Assembly (NCBI GenBank): GCA_019414055.1
Contig: DXMV01000008.1
Span: 1 to 51,415, forward strand
Source: Collinsella sp.
GTDB taxonomy: Bacteria > Actinomycetota > Coriobacteriia > Coriobacteriales > Coriobacteriaceae
Direction: 5' to 3'
Length of the DNA: 51,415 nt
In this document: positions 33,053 to 41,340 of the stretch, one piece after another
How positions within the stretch are numbered: position 1 is the first letter of the stretch
Layout of the letters: the number at the start of each line of letters is the position of its first letter
The notes under the pieces: generated by a model
Database searches by the model: none
Told to the model about the DNA's origin: nothing
Seen by the model: the letters and a program-made list of their open reading frames with translations, nothing else
Made by a program: the position numbers and the translations under genes

Positions 33053-33723
33053 TTGCCATCCTCCATAACGTAGCCTTCGCCGATTCGGTTGCGGATGGGG
33101 TCGTGCCCCAACGCGCCGCGCAGCTTTTTGCGCAGCGACGAGATGTGCACGCGGGTCGCGTTGCTAAAGCTGTTGACGCTGCTGTCCCATACGTGGTCGA
33201 TGAGCTCCTCCTGGCTCACCGGCCGCCCCTGGTTAAGCATCAGGTATTCCAAGATGCCGGTCTCCTTGCGCGTGAGGGACAGGATCTCGTCGCCCACTGT
33301 GGCGAGGCGCGCCTTGGTGTCAAAGCTCAGCGATCCACAGGTTAGAACAACGTCGCTTTGTGTAAAGCGTCTGAGGGTAAGGCTGCGAATCCTTGCCGCA
33401 AGCTCGTCAAGATGAAACGGCTTGGTGAGGTAGTCGTTGGCGCCCGCATCGAGCCCCGCTACCTTGTCGGAGACCTCGCCACGTGCCGAGAGCACAAGCA
33501 CCTTGGTCTCACAATCAGCTGTCCTGAGTTGCCTGAGCACGGTCATGCCGTCGACATGGGGGAGATTGAGGTCGAGCACGACAAGATCAAAGGTCTCGAC
33601 ATCGAGCAGATCGAGGGCCTGCTGCCCGTCGTAGCAGCAGTCGACGCTATAGGCCAAGTTGCGCAGGCTGCGTGCGATCGCATCGCACAGCGCCCGCTCG
33701 TCCTCGATGACCAAGATGCGCAT
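33049..33723 (-). CDS. OmpR/PhoB-family response regulator
   Basis: 224 residues. The receiver domain has acidic pair E7/D8, phosphorylation site D51 (LVVLDLNLPHVDG), T/S at LVLSARGE and K at YLTKPF. The C-terminal winged helix ends in SFSNATRVHISSLRKKLRGA, the recognition region. First gene of the operon with the kinase. It is divergent from the CXXC peptide/NapH-like/TlpA genes with about 90 bases between, suggesting direct control of them. Confidence 0.93.
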   Translation of the reverse strand: MRILVIEDERALCDAIARSLRNLAYSVDCCYDGQQALDLLDVETFDLVVLDLNLPHVDGMTVLRQLRTADCETKVLVLSARGEVSDKVAGLDAGANDYLTKPFHLDELAARIRSLTLRRFTQSDVVLTCGSLSFDTKARLATVGDEILSLTRKETGILEYLMLNQGRPVSQEELIDHVWDSSVNSFSNATRVHISSLRKKLRGALGHDPIRNRIGEGYVMEDGK

Positions 33724-33812
33724 AACGTTCTCCTTGCATAATCATTCACGCTTAACACGGATTTTATAGTCGGTATGGTCCAATGGGTCGCGAAACGAAA
33801 GGAGTGGTCAGA

Positions 33813-33959
33813 TTGTTCAAAGCGATTAAGCCTGTGGCGCAGGTGGCTTTGCTGATCGTTGGGGTAGCCATGGTTGGCTTTGGAATTATGCGCGGCGAGG
33901 CAGATGCCGTGCTGGCCAAGGCAATCAGGCTGTGCTTGGAGTGTATCGGAATTGGATAA
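33813..33959 (+). CDS. CD1871A family CXXC-motif small membrane protein
   Basis: 48 residues with a TTG start at 33813, seven-plus bases after AAAGGAG; an ATG at 33783 in the same frame lacks a ribosome site. The sequence has one membrane helix (VAQVALLIVGVAMVGFGIM), then RGEADAVLAKAIRLCLECIG with the C-x2-C motif at the end. This matches the short CD1871A family found beside ferredoxin-type membrane proteins and thioredoxins. Probably a redox carrier or anchor; its function is unproven. Its stop overlaps the next gene's start. Confidence 0.8.
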   Translation: MFKAIKPVAQVALLIVGVAMVGFGIMRGEADAVLAKAIRLCLECIGIG

Positions 33960-34863
33960 AAGAAAAAACACTGCATCGCATCTTTTAGCGCGATTTCGTG
34001 GATTGATTCAGGCGGCGGCGACGCTTGCGACCAATATTCACCTGCCTAACTTTGCCAAGGGCGGCATCTACCAGGGAGCGGGCAAAGCCGTCTGCGTGCC
34101 GGGCCTCAACTGCTACTCGTGTCCAGCGGCCTCGGGTGCGTGCCCCATCGGGTCGTTTCAGTCGGTGGTGGGCTCGTCTAAGTTTAGCTTCTCGTATTAC
34201 GTCACCGGAACGCTCATTCTGATCGGCGTGCTGCTGGGACGTTTTGTATGCGGCTTTTTGTGCCCGTTTGGATGGCTACAAGAGCTTTTGCATAAGATTC
34301 CCAGCAAAAAGCTCTCCACGAAAAAGCTCAAGCCGCTCACGTACATCAAGTATGCCGTGCTGCTGTTTGCCGTGGTGCTGCTGCCCGTCTTGGTGGTTAA
34401 CGATGTGGGTATGGGCGACCCGTTCTTTTGCAAGTACATCTGCCCGCAAGGTGTGCTCGAGGGCGCGATTCCGCTGTCCATCATGAACGTGGGAATCCGC
34501 TCCGCGCTGGGAAAGCTCTTTTCCTGGAAGCTCGCGATCCTCATTGTGGTTGCGGTGCTGAGCGTGCTGTTCTATCGCCCCTTCTGCAAATGGATTTGCC
34601 CCCTCGGCGCATTTTATGCGCTCATGAACAAGGTGTCTTTGCTGGGGATCCAGGTTGACCAGTGCAAATGCGTCTCGTGCGGCAAGTGCGCCAAGGTGTG
34701 TCAAATGGACGTGGACGTTACGCGTACGCCCGACCATGCCGAGTGCATTCGTTGCGGCAAATGCGTGGGCGCGTGCCCCGTCGATGCTATTAGCTTTCGC
34801 TATGGGCTGGGTGTGACGGGCGACAAACCCGCGCAGTCCACGCAAGCCTGCGAAAACAAATAG
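33952..34863 (+). CDS. 4Fe-4S binding membrane protein, NapH/CcoG-like
   Basis: 303 residues from a TTG at 33952 that overlaps the upstream stop. Four hydrophobic helices (VTGTLILIGVLLGRFVCGF, YAVLLFAVVLLPVLVV, LAILIVVAVLSVLFY and others) carry two C-x3-CP cytoplasmic motifs (CGFLCPFGWLQE and CKWICPLGAFYA, plus CKYICPQG), and the C-terminus has two 4Fe-4S clusters (CVSCGKCAKVCQ and CIRCGKCVGACP). An early CYSCPAASGACPIG matches the family. It should move electrons across the membrane to the extracytoplasmic partner, here the TlpA lipoprotein next door. Confidence 0.88.
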   Translation: MDKRKNTASHLLARFRGLIQAAATLATNIHLPNFAKGGIYQGAGKAVCVPGLNCYSCPAASGACPIGSFQSVVGSSKFSFSYYVTGTLILIGVLLGRFVCGFLCPFGWLQELLHKIPSKKLSTKKLKPLTYIKYAVLLFAVVLLPVLVVNDVGMGDPFFCKYICPQGVLEGAIPLSIMNVGIRSALGKLFSWKLAILIVVAVLSVLFYRPFCKWICPLGAFYALMNKVSLLGIQVDQCKCVSCGKCAKVCQMDVDVTRTPDHAECIRCGKCVGACPVDAISFRYGLGVTGDKPAQSTQACENK

Positions 34864-34898
34864 GTACCTATATAAGTTTCGATATAAACGGAGGAACC

Positions 34899-35861
34899 AT
34901 GAAACTGTCAAAAATTGCAGCTCTGTTGATGCTGCCCGTGCTGGCGCTGACTCTCGCGGCGTGCTCTGCCCCCAAGGGCGACGCGAAGGGTGCTACGAGC
35001 GGCGATGCGCAGATTGCCGAGCTCATAGCGCAAAAGCCGTCGAGTGCCGAGGAGGCGGCCGAGCTGTACCAGCAGCTGCTGCAAAAGGAAAACGAGATCT
35101 TTGCGAGCGATAACGCCCTATGGGAAAAGGTGTTCCTTGCGGCCAACAAAGACACTCCCATGATTGAGGACGGCAAGAACTACGGTGACTTCTTGCTCGA
35201 TACCATCGAGGGCGCCAAGGATCAGTTTGCGGCTGACGAGCTTAAGACGCTTAAGGCCGGCGCGCAGCAGGTCAAGGAGATCGAGGACAAGCTCATGGCG
35301 CTGGAGAAGGAGTTCCCCGGATGCGGCAGCACGCCCGGCGAGGGGGAGAGCGTCGATGCCTCGACCGCAGGCATGACTAACGGCGAGAGCGGGGAGACGA
35401 AGTTCCCCAGCTTTAAGGGCAAGGACTTGGACGGCAACGATGTAAACAGCGACGAGCTGTTCTCCAAGAACAAGGTCACCGTCATGAACTTCTGGTTTAC
35501 CACCTGCAAGCCGTGCGTGGGAGAGCTGGGCGATCTGGAGAAGCTCAACAAGGAGCTTGCCGAGAAGGGCGGCCAGGTCGTGGGCGTTAATTCCTTTACG
35601 CTCGATGGCAACAAAGACGAGGTGGCCGATGCCAAGGACGTGCTTTCCAAGAAGGGCGTGACGTATAAGAACATCTGGTTTAAGTCGGACAGCGAGGCCG
35701 GAAAGTTCACCTCCAACCTGTACTCGTTCCCGACCACCTACGTGATCGACCAGAACGGTAACATTGTGGGAGAGCCGATCATGGGCGGCATCAACTCCGC
35801 TGAGCAGCGCGAGGCGCTCAACAAACTGATCGATCAGGCACTCGCGAAGAGCGAACAGTAA
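34899..35861 (+). CDS. TlpA-family redoxin lipoprotein
   Basis: 320 residues, ATG after GGAGG. Signal peptide with lipobox LAAC, lipidated Cys22. Residues ~30-150 are a charged helical region unique to this group (AEEAAELYQQLLQKENEIFA). The C-terminal thioredoxin fold has the active site FTTCKPCVGEL, then VVGVNSF and a cis-Pro loop SFPTTYVIDQNG. It probably reduces or transfers electrons to extracytoplasmic proteins, fed by the NapH-like protein. A strong terminator follows. Confidence 0.93.
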   Translation: MKLSKIAALLMLPVLALTLAACSAPKGDAKGATSGDAQIAELIAQKPSSAEEAAELYQQLLQKENEIFASDNALWEKVFLAANKDTPMIEDGKNYGDFLLDTIEGAKDQFAADELKTLKAGAQQVKEIEDKLMALEKEFPGCGSTPGEGESVDASTAGMTNGESGETKFPSFKGKDLDGNDVNSDELFSKNKVTVMNFWFTTCKPCVGELGDLEKLNKELAEKGGQVVGVNSFTLDGNKDEVADAKDVLSKKGVTYKNIWFKSDSEAGKFTSNLYSFPTTYVIDQNGNIVGEPIMGGINSAEQREALNKLIDQALAKSEQ

Positions 35862-35887
35862 GTCCGTGGGACAGACAACTGAAGGGG

Positions 35888-35917
35888 AGTCGCTGGAAAC
35901 AGCGACTCTTTTTTCTG
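35888..35917 (+). terminator. Terminator after the redoxin operon
   Basis: AGTCGCTG-gaaa-CAGCGACT stem followed by CTTTTTTCT. Confidence 0.85.
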
Positions 35918-35932
35918 CTTCGGGGTAGCATC

Positions 35933-36085
35933 ATGGGTATACGTCGAAAGGGCACGCAGCTTTTCGTGCATTGCCCGAGCGGTGCGCGAAGCAACCAAGC
36001 TGTGAGTTTTCTTAAGCGTTCTGGGTATGGCAGTGTCAAGAATATCGGCGGCATAAGCGGCTACACGGGAAAGGTGGTGCGTTAG
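35933..36085 (+). CDS. Half-size rhodanese-like protein
   Basis: 50 residues: TQLFVHCPSGARSNQAVSFL and YGSVKNIGGISGYTG. It contains the rhodanese active-site loop C-P-S-G-A-R-S and the last strand-helix of the fold, but the first half is missing, and nothing rhodanese-like precedes the ATG. It ends two bases before the CoA-disulfide reductase, so they are cotranscribed. It may be a remnant or a minimal sulfur carrier; no strong ribosome site is visible. Confidence 0.6.
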   Translation: MGIRRKGTQLFVHCPSGARSNQAVSFLKRSGYGSVKNIGGISGYTGKVVR

Positions 36086-36087
36086 CT

Positions 36088-37779
36088 ATGAAGGTGGTTA
36101 TCGTTGGAGGCGTCGCGGGCGGCGCATCGGCGGCGGCACGTTTGCGCAGACTCGACGAGCAGGCCCAAATTGTCATCTTTGAGCGCACGGGTTTTGTATC
36201 GTATGCCAATTGTGGGCTTCCGTACTACATTGGCGGCGTGATAGAAGAAGAGAGCGCATTGACGCTGCAGTCTCCCAAGGGCTTTTGGGATCGCTTTCGC
36301 ATTGCGGTCAAGACGAGTCACGAGGTGTTTGCCATCCATCCCGATTCGCATACGGTCGAGGTTCGCAATATGCTGACGGGCGAGGAATTTGTCGAGACGT
36401 ATGACAAGCTCATCCTGTCGCCGGGTGCAAAGCCGATCCGCCCTGCGTTGCCGGGCATCGACTCGGATAAAATCTTTAGCCTACGCACCGTTGAGGACAC
36501 GCTGCGTATTCACAGCTATGTTCGAGAGCGGCGACCGAGCAGTGCCGTCGTGATCGGCGGCGGCTTCATTGGCGTCGAGACGGCGGAGAATCTGTGCGAG
36601 CTGGGGCTCCAGGTGACCCTTCTGCAGCGTCCCGTCCAGCTTATGAACAACCTGGATTACGACATGGCGACCCTTTTGCATACCGAGGTGCGTGAGCACG
36701 GTATCGATCTGCGCCTCAAGGCCGATGTGACAGGTTTTGAGGAAGTTGATGGCCGCGTTGTCACCCATGTTGCGGGCGATGACCCTATCGGAGCCGATAT
36801 GGTGCTGCTTGCCATTGGCGTGGCACCTGAGAGCCATCTGGCGCAAGAGGCGGGGCTCGAACTGGGCATCAAGGGGGCTATTGTGGTCAACGACCGCATG
36901 GAGACCTCTGCTGCCGACGTGTATGCCGTGGGCGATGCCGTGCAGGTCACGCATCAGGTGACCGGCGAGGACGCGGTCATTTCGCTCGCCGGCCCCGCCA
37001 ACAAGCAGGGGCGTGTCGTCGCCGATGTCATAGCCGGCATGGACAGCTGCTACCTCGGATCGTTGGGCTCATCGGTTATCAAGGTATTCGACTTGACGGC
37101 GGCAAGCACGGGACTATCCGAAAAGGCGGCACACGCGGCGGGAATTGACTGCGACAGCGTGGTCCTGTCGCCCGGTTCGCATGCGGGTTATTATCCGGGT
37201 GCAACGCCCATGACCATGAAGGTTGTCTTCGAGAAGCAGGGATTGCGCCTGCTGGGTGCGCAAATCGTGGGCATCGATGGTGTGGACAAGCGTATCGACG
37301 TTCTGGCGACTGCCATCCAGGCAGGCATGCGCGGCGATAGGCTTAAGGATTTGGACCTAGCATACGCGCCGCCGTATTCATCGGCGAAGGATCCCGTCAA
37401 TATGGCGGGCTTTATGATCGAGAACCTCAATCGCGGCATACTGGCGCAGTGGCATTGGGAGGATGAGCCCAACTTGCCACGCGATGGCAGCGTGCAGCTG
37501 CTCGATGTTCGTACGGAAGGGGAGTATGAGCGCGGGCATATCGATGGTTTCGTAAACATTCCCGTCGATGATCTGCGCAATCGCCTGAGCGAGCTCGACC
37601 GGGCCAAGCCGGTCTACGTGATTTGCCAGAGCGGCATTCGCAGCTACATTGCTTGCCGCATTTTGGCGCAGCATGGCTTTGAGTGCTTTAACTTCTCGGG
37701 CGGCTATCGCTTCTTTGCAGCCGTGACTGAGGCTCGCCGCGGCAGCGCTAACGTTATGCCGTGCGGGCTCGAAAAGTAG
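36088..37779 (+). CDS. CoA-disulfide reductase-like FAD oxidoreductase with C-terminal rhodanese domain
   Basis: 563 residues. FAD motif VIVGGVAGGASAAARLRR (4-21), single catalytic Cys42 (SYANCGLPYYIGG), second dinucleotide motif VVIGGGFIGVETAENL, FAD-binding VYAVGDAV. From ~470 a complete rhodanese domain follows: LLDVRTEGEYERGHIDGFVN and active loop CQSGIRS. This is the CoADR-RHD type, which reduces CoA disulfides, persulfides or polysulfides with NAD(P)H, linking thiol homeostasis to sulfane sulfur. The preceding half-rhodanese suggests a sulfur-handling pair. Confidence 0.92.
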   Translation: MKVVIVGGVAGGASAAARLRRLDEQAQIVIFERTGFVSYANCGLPYYIGGVIEEESALTLQSPKGFWDRFRIAVKTSHEVFAIHPDSHTVEVRNMLTGEEFVETYDKLILSPGAKPIRPALPGIDSDKIFSLRTVEDTLRIHSYVRERRPSSAVVIGGGFIGVETAENLCELGLQVTLLQRPVQLMNNLDYDMATLLHTEVREHGIDLRLKADVTGFEEVDGRVVTHVAGDDPIGADMVLLAIGVAPESHLAQEAGLELGIKGAIVVNDRMETSAADVYAVGDAVQVTHQVTGEDAVISLAGPANKQGRVVADVIAGMDSCYLGSLGSSVIKVFDLTAASTGLSEKAAHAAGIDCDSVVLSPGSHAGYYPGATPMTMKVVFEKQGLRLLGAQIVGIDGVDKRIDVLATAIQAGMRGDRLKDLDLAYAPPYSSAKDPVNMAGFMIENLNRGILAQWHWEDEPNLPRDGSVQLLDVRTEGEYERGHIDGFVNIPVDDLRNRLSELDRAKPVYVICQSGIRSYIACRILAQHGFECFNFSGGYRFFAAVTEARRGSANVMPCGLEK

Positions 37780-37790
37780 CGCGCATTGGA

Positions 37791-37821
37791 ATGTGACAAA
37801 GTGACAGCCTCTTTGTCGCAT
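37791..37821. repeat. REP-like palindrome, family 1, copy 2
   Basis: ATGTGACAAAGTGAC with a partly diverged right arm CTCTTTGTCGCAT. Confidence 0.85.
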
Positions 37822-37836
37822 CGGGGATGTTATATG

Positions 37837-37876
37837 CGGGATGGTGCGCCATGCGGCGTGCCGTCCCGTTCGTTTT
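37837..37876 (+). terminator. Terminator hairpin after CoA-disulfide reductase
   Basis: CGGGATGGTGCGCC/GGCGTGCCGTCCCG stem followed by TTCGTTTTTTGG, a near copy of the hairpin at 31868. Confidence 0.8.
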
Positions 37877-38000
37877 TTGGCGCGGTTCGTTACATTCCTC
37901 ACTGGTATCGGCCAAAAATGAGGATAGAGTAGGACAAACGCGCCGAACGTGAACGGCGGGGGAGCGGGCGAGCGCGCCCGCGCGAGAGAGGTTGCCGTCC

Positions 38001-41000
38001 ATGCTGGATCTCAGAGATATTTGCAAAAGGTACGTTACGCAGTCGTTTACGCAGGTAGCGCTCGACAGCGTAAGCCTGTCTTTTCGCGATAACGAGTTTG
38101 TAGCCATCCTGGGTCCCTCGGGTTCGGGTAAAACTACGATGCTCAACGTCATTGGTGGACTCGACCATTTCGATTCTGGCGATCTGCTGATCGATGGCAT
38201 CTCGACCAAGGACTTCAGCGACCGCGATTGGGACGCCTATCGTAACAATCGCATCGGCTTTGTGTTCCAGAGCTATAACCTCATTCCGCATCAGACCATT
38301 TTGGAAAACGTGGAGCTGGCGCTTACGCTCACGGGTGTGGGGCATGCCGAGCGCCGCCAGCGTGCGCGCAAGGCGCTTGAGGCAGTCGGCCTGGGCGAGC
38401 ACGTTAACAAGCGCCCGAGCCAGCTATCGGGCGGCCAGATGCAGCGCGTGGCTATTGCCCGCGCCCTGATCAACGATCCCGAGATTGTGCTGGCTGACGA
38501 GCCGACCGGCGCCTTGGACTCAACGACATCCGTGCAGGTCATGGATTTGCTCAAGGACGTTGCGCGCGACCGTCTGGTCATCATGGTCACGCATAATCCC
38601 GAGCTGGCGTACCAGTACGCCACGCGCATCGTCAACCTGGCGGACGGCAAGATCACCGACGATTCCGATCCCTTTGATGTTGCCAATGCCGCGCGTCGCG
38701 AGGCTAAGCCTACGCGCAAAACCTCGATGAGCTTTGTGACGGCGCTGGGGCTTTCGGCGCGAAACCTTTTGACCAAGAAGGGCCGTACGGCTATGACGGC
38801 CTTTGCTGGTTCGATCGGCATCATCGGTATCGCGGCGATTCTGGCGCTCTCCAACGGCGTAAACGGCTACATCAAAAAGGTCGAGGAGGATACGCTCTCG
38901 AGCTACCCGCTGACGATTTCCAAGCAGGATTACGACCTGTCGTCCATGATGGGCGGACAGGGGACCACGGATGACGATACGTCCAAGAACGAGGGCTCGT
39001 CCGACGGCAGCACTGACGGCAAGGCTCGGGGAACCGATAAGATTCCTGTGGTCACGGCCGTAAAGGATATGTTTGCGAGCGTTAAGTCCAACGACATGAC
39101 GAGCTTTAAGGCATGGCTCGATGCCGGTGGCGACGGCATCGATAAAGAGGTCAATGCCATCCAGTACGGCTATGGCGTGACGCCGGTTGTCTATCGTGCG
39201 GGCAAGGGCGATGAGAAGCCTGTCCGGCTGGTGCCCAACGCTATGACCGAGGCCATGAGCGGCGGCGCGAGTTCGACGGCGACGGTGAGCATGGAATCCA
39301 TGGGAACCTCGGTCTTTAACGAGATGATTGACGACCAGAGCCTGCTCGACAGCCAGTACGATGTCGTCGCCGGCCATTGGCCTACGTCTGCTAACGAAGC
39401 CGTAATGGTGCTTTCGAGCCGCGGCACGGTGGGCGACTACACGCTCTACAGCATCGGTGCGCTGGATATCGATGAGCTCAACGATCTGGTAAACAGCGCC
39501 ATGACGGCCGACGGCAAGGTAGAGACGCCCAAGACCGGCAGCGACTTTACCTACGACGACGCGCTGTCCACGGCGTTTAAAGTGTTGTCGCCGGCCGATG
39601 CCTATCGCAAAAACGAAGAGACCGGCATGTGGACCGACATGTCTGGCGATGCCGACTTTATGACGGCCAAAGTTGCCGACGGTATTGATGTGCACATTGT
39701 GGGCGTGGTGCGACCGAACGAGACCGCCAACGCGAGCGCGTTGTCTCCGGGCATTGCCTATACGCATGCGCTGACTCGCCAGCTTATGGAACGCGCCGCC
39801 AATTCGCAGATCGTGCAGGAGCAGCTTGCCCACCCCGAGACGGATGTCTTTACGGGCAAAACCTTTGACGAGTTGCAAGGTGAGGCCAAGCAAGGCGTGG
39901 ATCTGGGCAGTATGTTCAGTGTGGACGAGGCGGCGCTGAAGAGCGCGTTCTCGTTCGATGCATCTGCGCTCTCGGGCGCGGCGGGCGGTGTCGACCTTTC
40001 TGGTATCGATTTGTCCGGGCTGAACATTGACCTTTCGGGCGTTGGTAAGGACATCGACTTTAGTGACATCATGGCCAAAGCGCCGGCCCCCGATTTCTCG
40101 GGTATCTTTGACGGTCTGGAACTTGCGCCCGAGCAAATGAAGCAGGTGGGAACACTAGCCAACCAGCTGTTTGAGGGCTTTTTGCGGTCTGATCAGTTTA
40201 AGGAGCTGACACCCGATGATCTTAAGGACGCGTCAAAGCTTGCCGCCGCGTTCTCGACGTATCTTGAGAACGATACGGCAGCTCAGCAAATCCTGGCCCA
40301 GCTCAAAGCGCTCGGCGGCGATGCCCTGGCCGAGCGCCTGCGGCAGGCGATGACCGACTATGTGCAAAAGCAACTGGCTCCGTATCTGCAGCAGGCTATG
40401 GATCAGGTGATGAAGGCAATCAGCGAGCAAATAGCGTCGACGGTATCGTCCCAGCTCAAGGCGGGCGCGGCAGGGCTCATGGACCAGATGGCGACGCAGA
40501 TGTCTTCGAGTTTTGCCAACCTGGCGAGCGCCATGCACGTGGATGCGAGTGCCTTTGCTCATGCTATCCACTTCAACATGGACGCCGAGGACCTGAGTTC
40601 GCTCATGATGAGCTATGCCAAGGCGTCGAAGCTCACCTACGATAACAATCTGACCACGCTGGGCTATGCGGATGAGGCAGACCCCATCTCGGTTAAGATT
40701 TTCCCGCGCGACTTTGAGGCCAAGGAGCGCGTGCTCGATTACATCGATGCGTACAACAAGCAGGTCAAAGCTGCCGGCCACGATGAACAGGCAATCTCGT
40801 ACACCGACTACATGGGTATCATCATGGGTTCGGTGACCGACATCGTGAACACCATCAGCTTGGTGCTCATCGCATTCGTGAGCATCAGCCTGGTCGTGAG
40901 CTCCATCATGATCGGCATCATCACCTACATCAGCGTACTGGAGCGCAAAAAGGAGATTGGCATCCTGCGCGCGATCGGCGCGTCAAAGCGCAACGTGGCC

Positions 41001-41255
41001 AACGTATTTAATGCCGAGACCTTTATCGAAGGCCTCATTGCCGGCGTCTTTGCCATTGTCGTCGTGGTGGCCGTGAGTTTTCCGGTTAATGCCTGGGCAC
41101 TTGCCGCCAAGCAGGTCCCCAATCTGATGAGTCTGCCCGCGCAGGATGCGCTGATGCTCATTGTGATTTCGGTGTTGCTGACGGTCGTTGCCGGCCTGCT
41201 GCCGGCCCGCAGCGCATCCAAGAAAGACCCTGTGGAAGCCCTACGCTCCGAATAA
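38001..41255 (+). CDS. MacB-like ABC transporter, fused ATPase and FtsX-type permease
   Basis: 1,084 residues from ATG at 38001. The ATPase domain has Walker A GPSGSGKT (38-45), signature LSGGQMQR, Walker B IVLADEP and H-loop VTHN. A first membrane helix (FAGSIGIIGIAAILALSNGV) follows near 260, then a ~650-residue extracytoplasmic region rich in Asp, Ser and Gln with a helical stretch (QQAMDQVMKAISEQIASTVS), then the last three helices, with the FtsX-domain ERKKEIGILRAIGAS. Family members export peptides, drugs or lipoproteins or act in cell-wall regulation. The outside region is far longer than in Escherichia coli MacB. No partner adaptor is adjacent. Confidence 0.92.
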   Translation: MLDLRDICKRYVTQSFTQVALDSVSLSFRDNEFVAILGPSGSGKTTMLNVIGGLDHFDSGDLLIDGISTKDFSDRDWDAYRNNRIGFVFQSYNLIPHQTILENVELALTLTGVGHAERRQRARKALEAVGLGEHVNKRPSQLSGGQMQRVAIARALINDPEIVLADEPTGALDSTTSVQVMDLLKDVARDRLVIMVTHNPELAYQYATRIVNLADGKITDDSDPFDVANAARREAKPTRKTSMSFVTALGLSARNLLTKKGRTAMTAFAGSIGIIGIAAILALSNGVNGYIKKVEEDTLSSYPLTISKQDYDLSSMMGGQGTTDDDTSKNEGSSDGSTDGKARGTDKIPVVTAVKDMFASVKSNDMTSFKAWLDAGGDGIDKEVNAIQYGYGVTPVVYRAGKGDEKPVRLVPNAMTEAMSGGASSTATVSMESMGTSVFNEMIDDQSLLDSQYDVVAGHWPTSANEAVMVLSSRGTVGDYTLYSIGALDIDELNDLVNSAMTADGKVETPKTGSDFTYDDALSTAFKVLSPADAYRKNEETGMWTDMSGDADFMTAKVADGIDVHIVGVVRPNETANASALSPGIAYTHALTRQLMERAANSQIVQEQLAHPETDVFTGKTFDELQGEAKQGVDLGSMFSVDEAALKSAFSFDASALSGAAGGVDLSGIDLSGLNIDLSGVGKDIDFSDIMAKAPAPDFSGIFDGLELAPEQMKQVGTLANQLFEGFLRSDQFKELTPDDLKDASKLAAAFSTYLENDTAAQQILAQLKALGGDALAERLRQAMTDYVQKQLAPYLQQAMDQVMKAISEQIASTVSSQLKAGAAGLMDQMATQMSSSFANLASAMHVDASAFAHAIHFNMDAEDLSSLMMSYAKASKLTYDNNLTTLGYADEADPISVKIFPRDFEAKERVLDYIDAYNKQVKAAGHDEQAISYTDYMGIIMGSVTDIVNTISLVLIAFVSISLVVSSIMIGIITYISVLERKKEIGILRAIGASKRNVANVFNAETFIEGLIAGVFAIVVVVAVSFPVNAWALAAKQVPNLMSLPAQDALMLIVISVLLTVVAGLLPARSASKKDPVEALRSE

Positions 41256-41285
41256 TGTGACAAAGGGACTGCCCCTTTGTCACAT
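41255..41285. repeat. REP-like palindrome, family 1, copy 3
   Basis: ATGTGACAAAGGGAC / CCCCTTTGTCACAT; its first base is the last base of the transporter stop codon. Confidence 0.9.
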
Positions 41286-41293
41286 TGGATGAA

Positions 41294-41340
41294 AAGGCGC
41301 GGGAAGGGGTGGCCCCTTCCCGCGCCTTCTAGTTTATTTT
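41294..41340. terminator. Bidirectional terminator between convergent genes
   Basis: AAGGCGCGGGAAGGGG-tgg-CCCCTTCCCGCGCCTT, a 16-bp stem, then TCTAGTTTATTTT. It serves the transporter and probably the leftward membrane protein gene. Confidence 0.85.

Noticed and set aside
38520..40136. 538-codon frame on the minus strand
   Set aside because: Antisense to the MacB-like transporter, no family signature, arginine/histidine-rich composition typical of a shadow.
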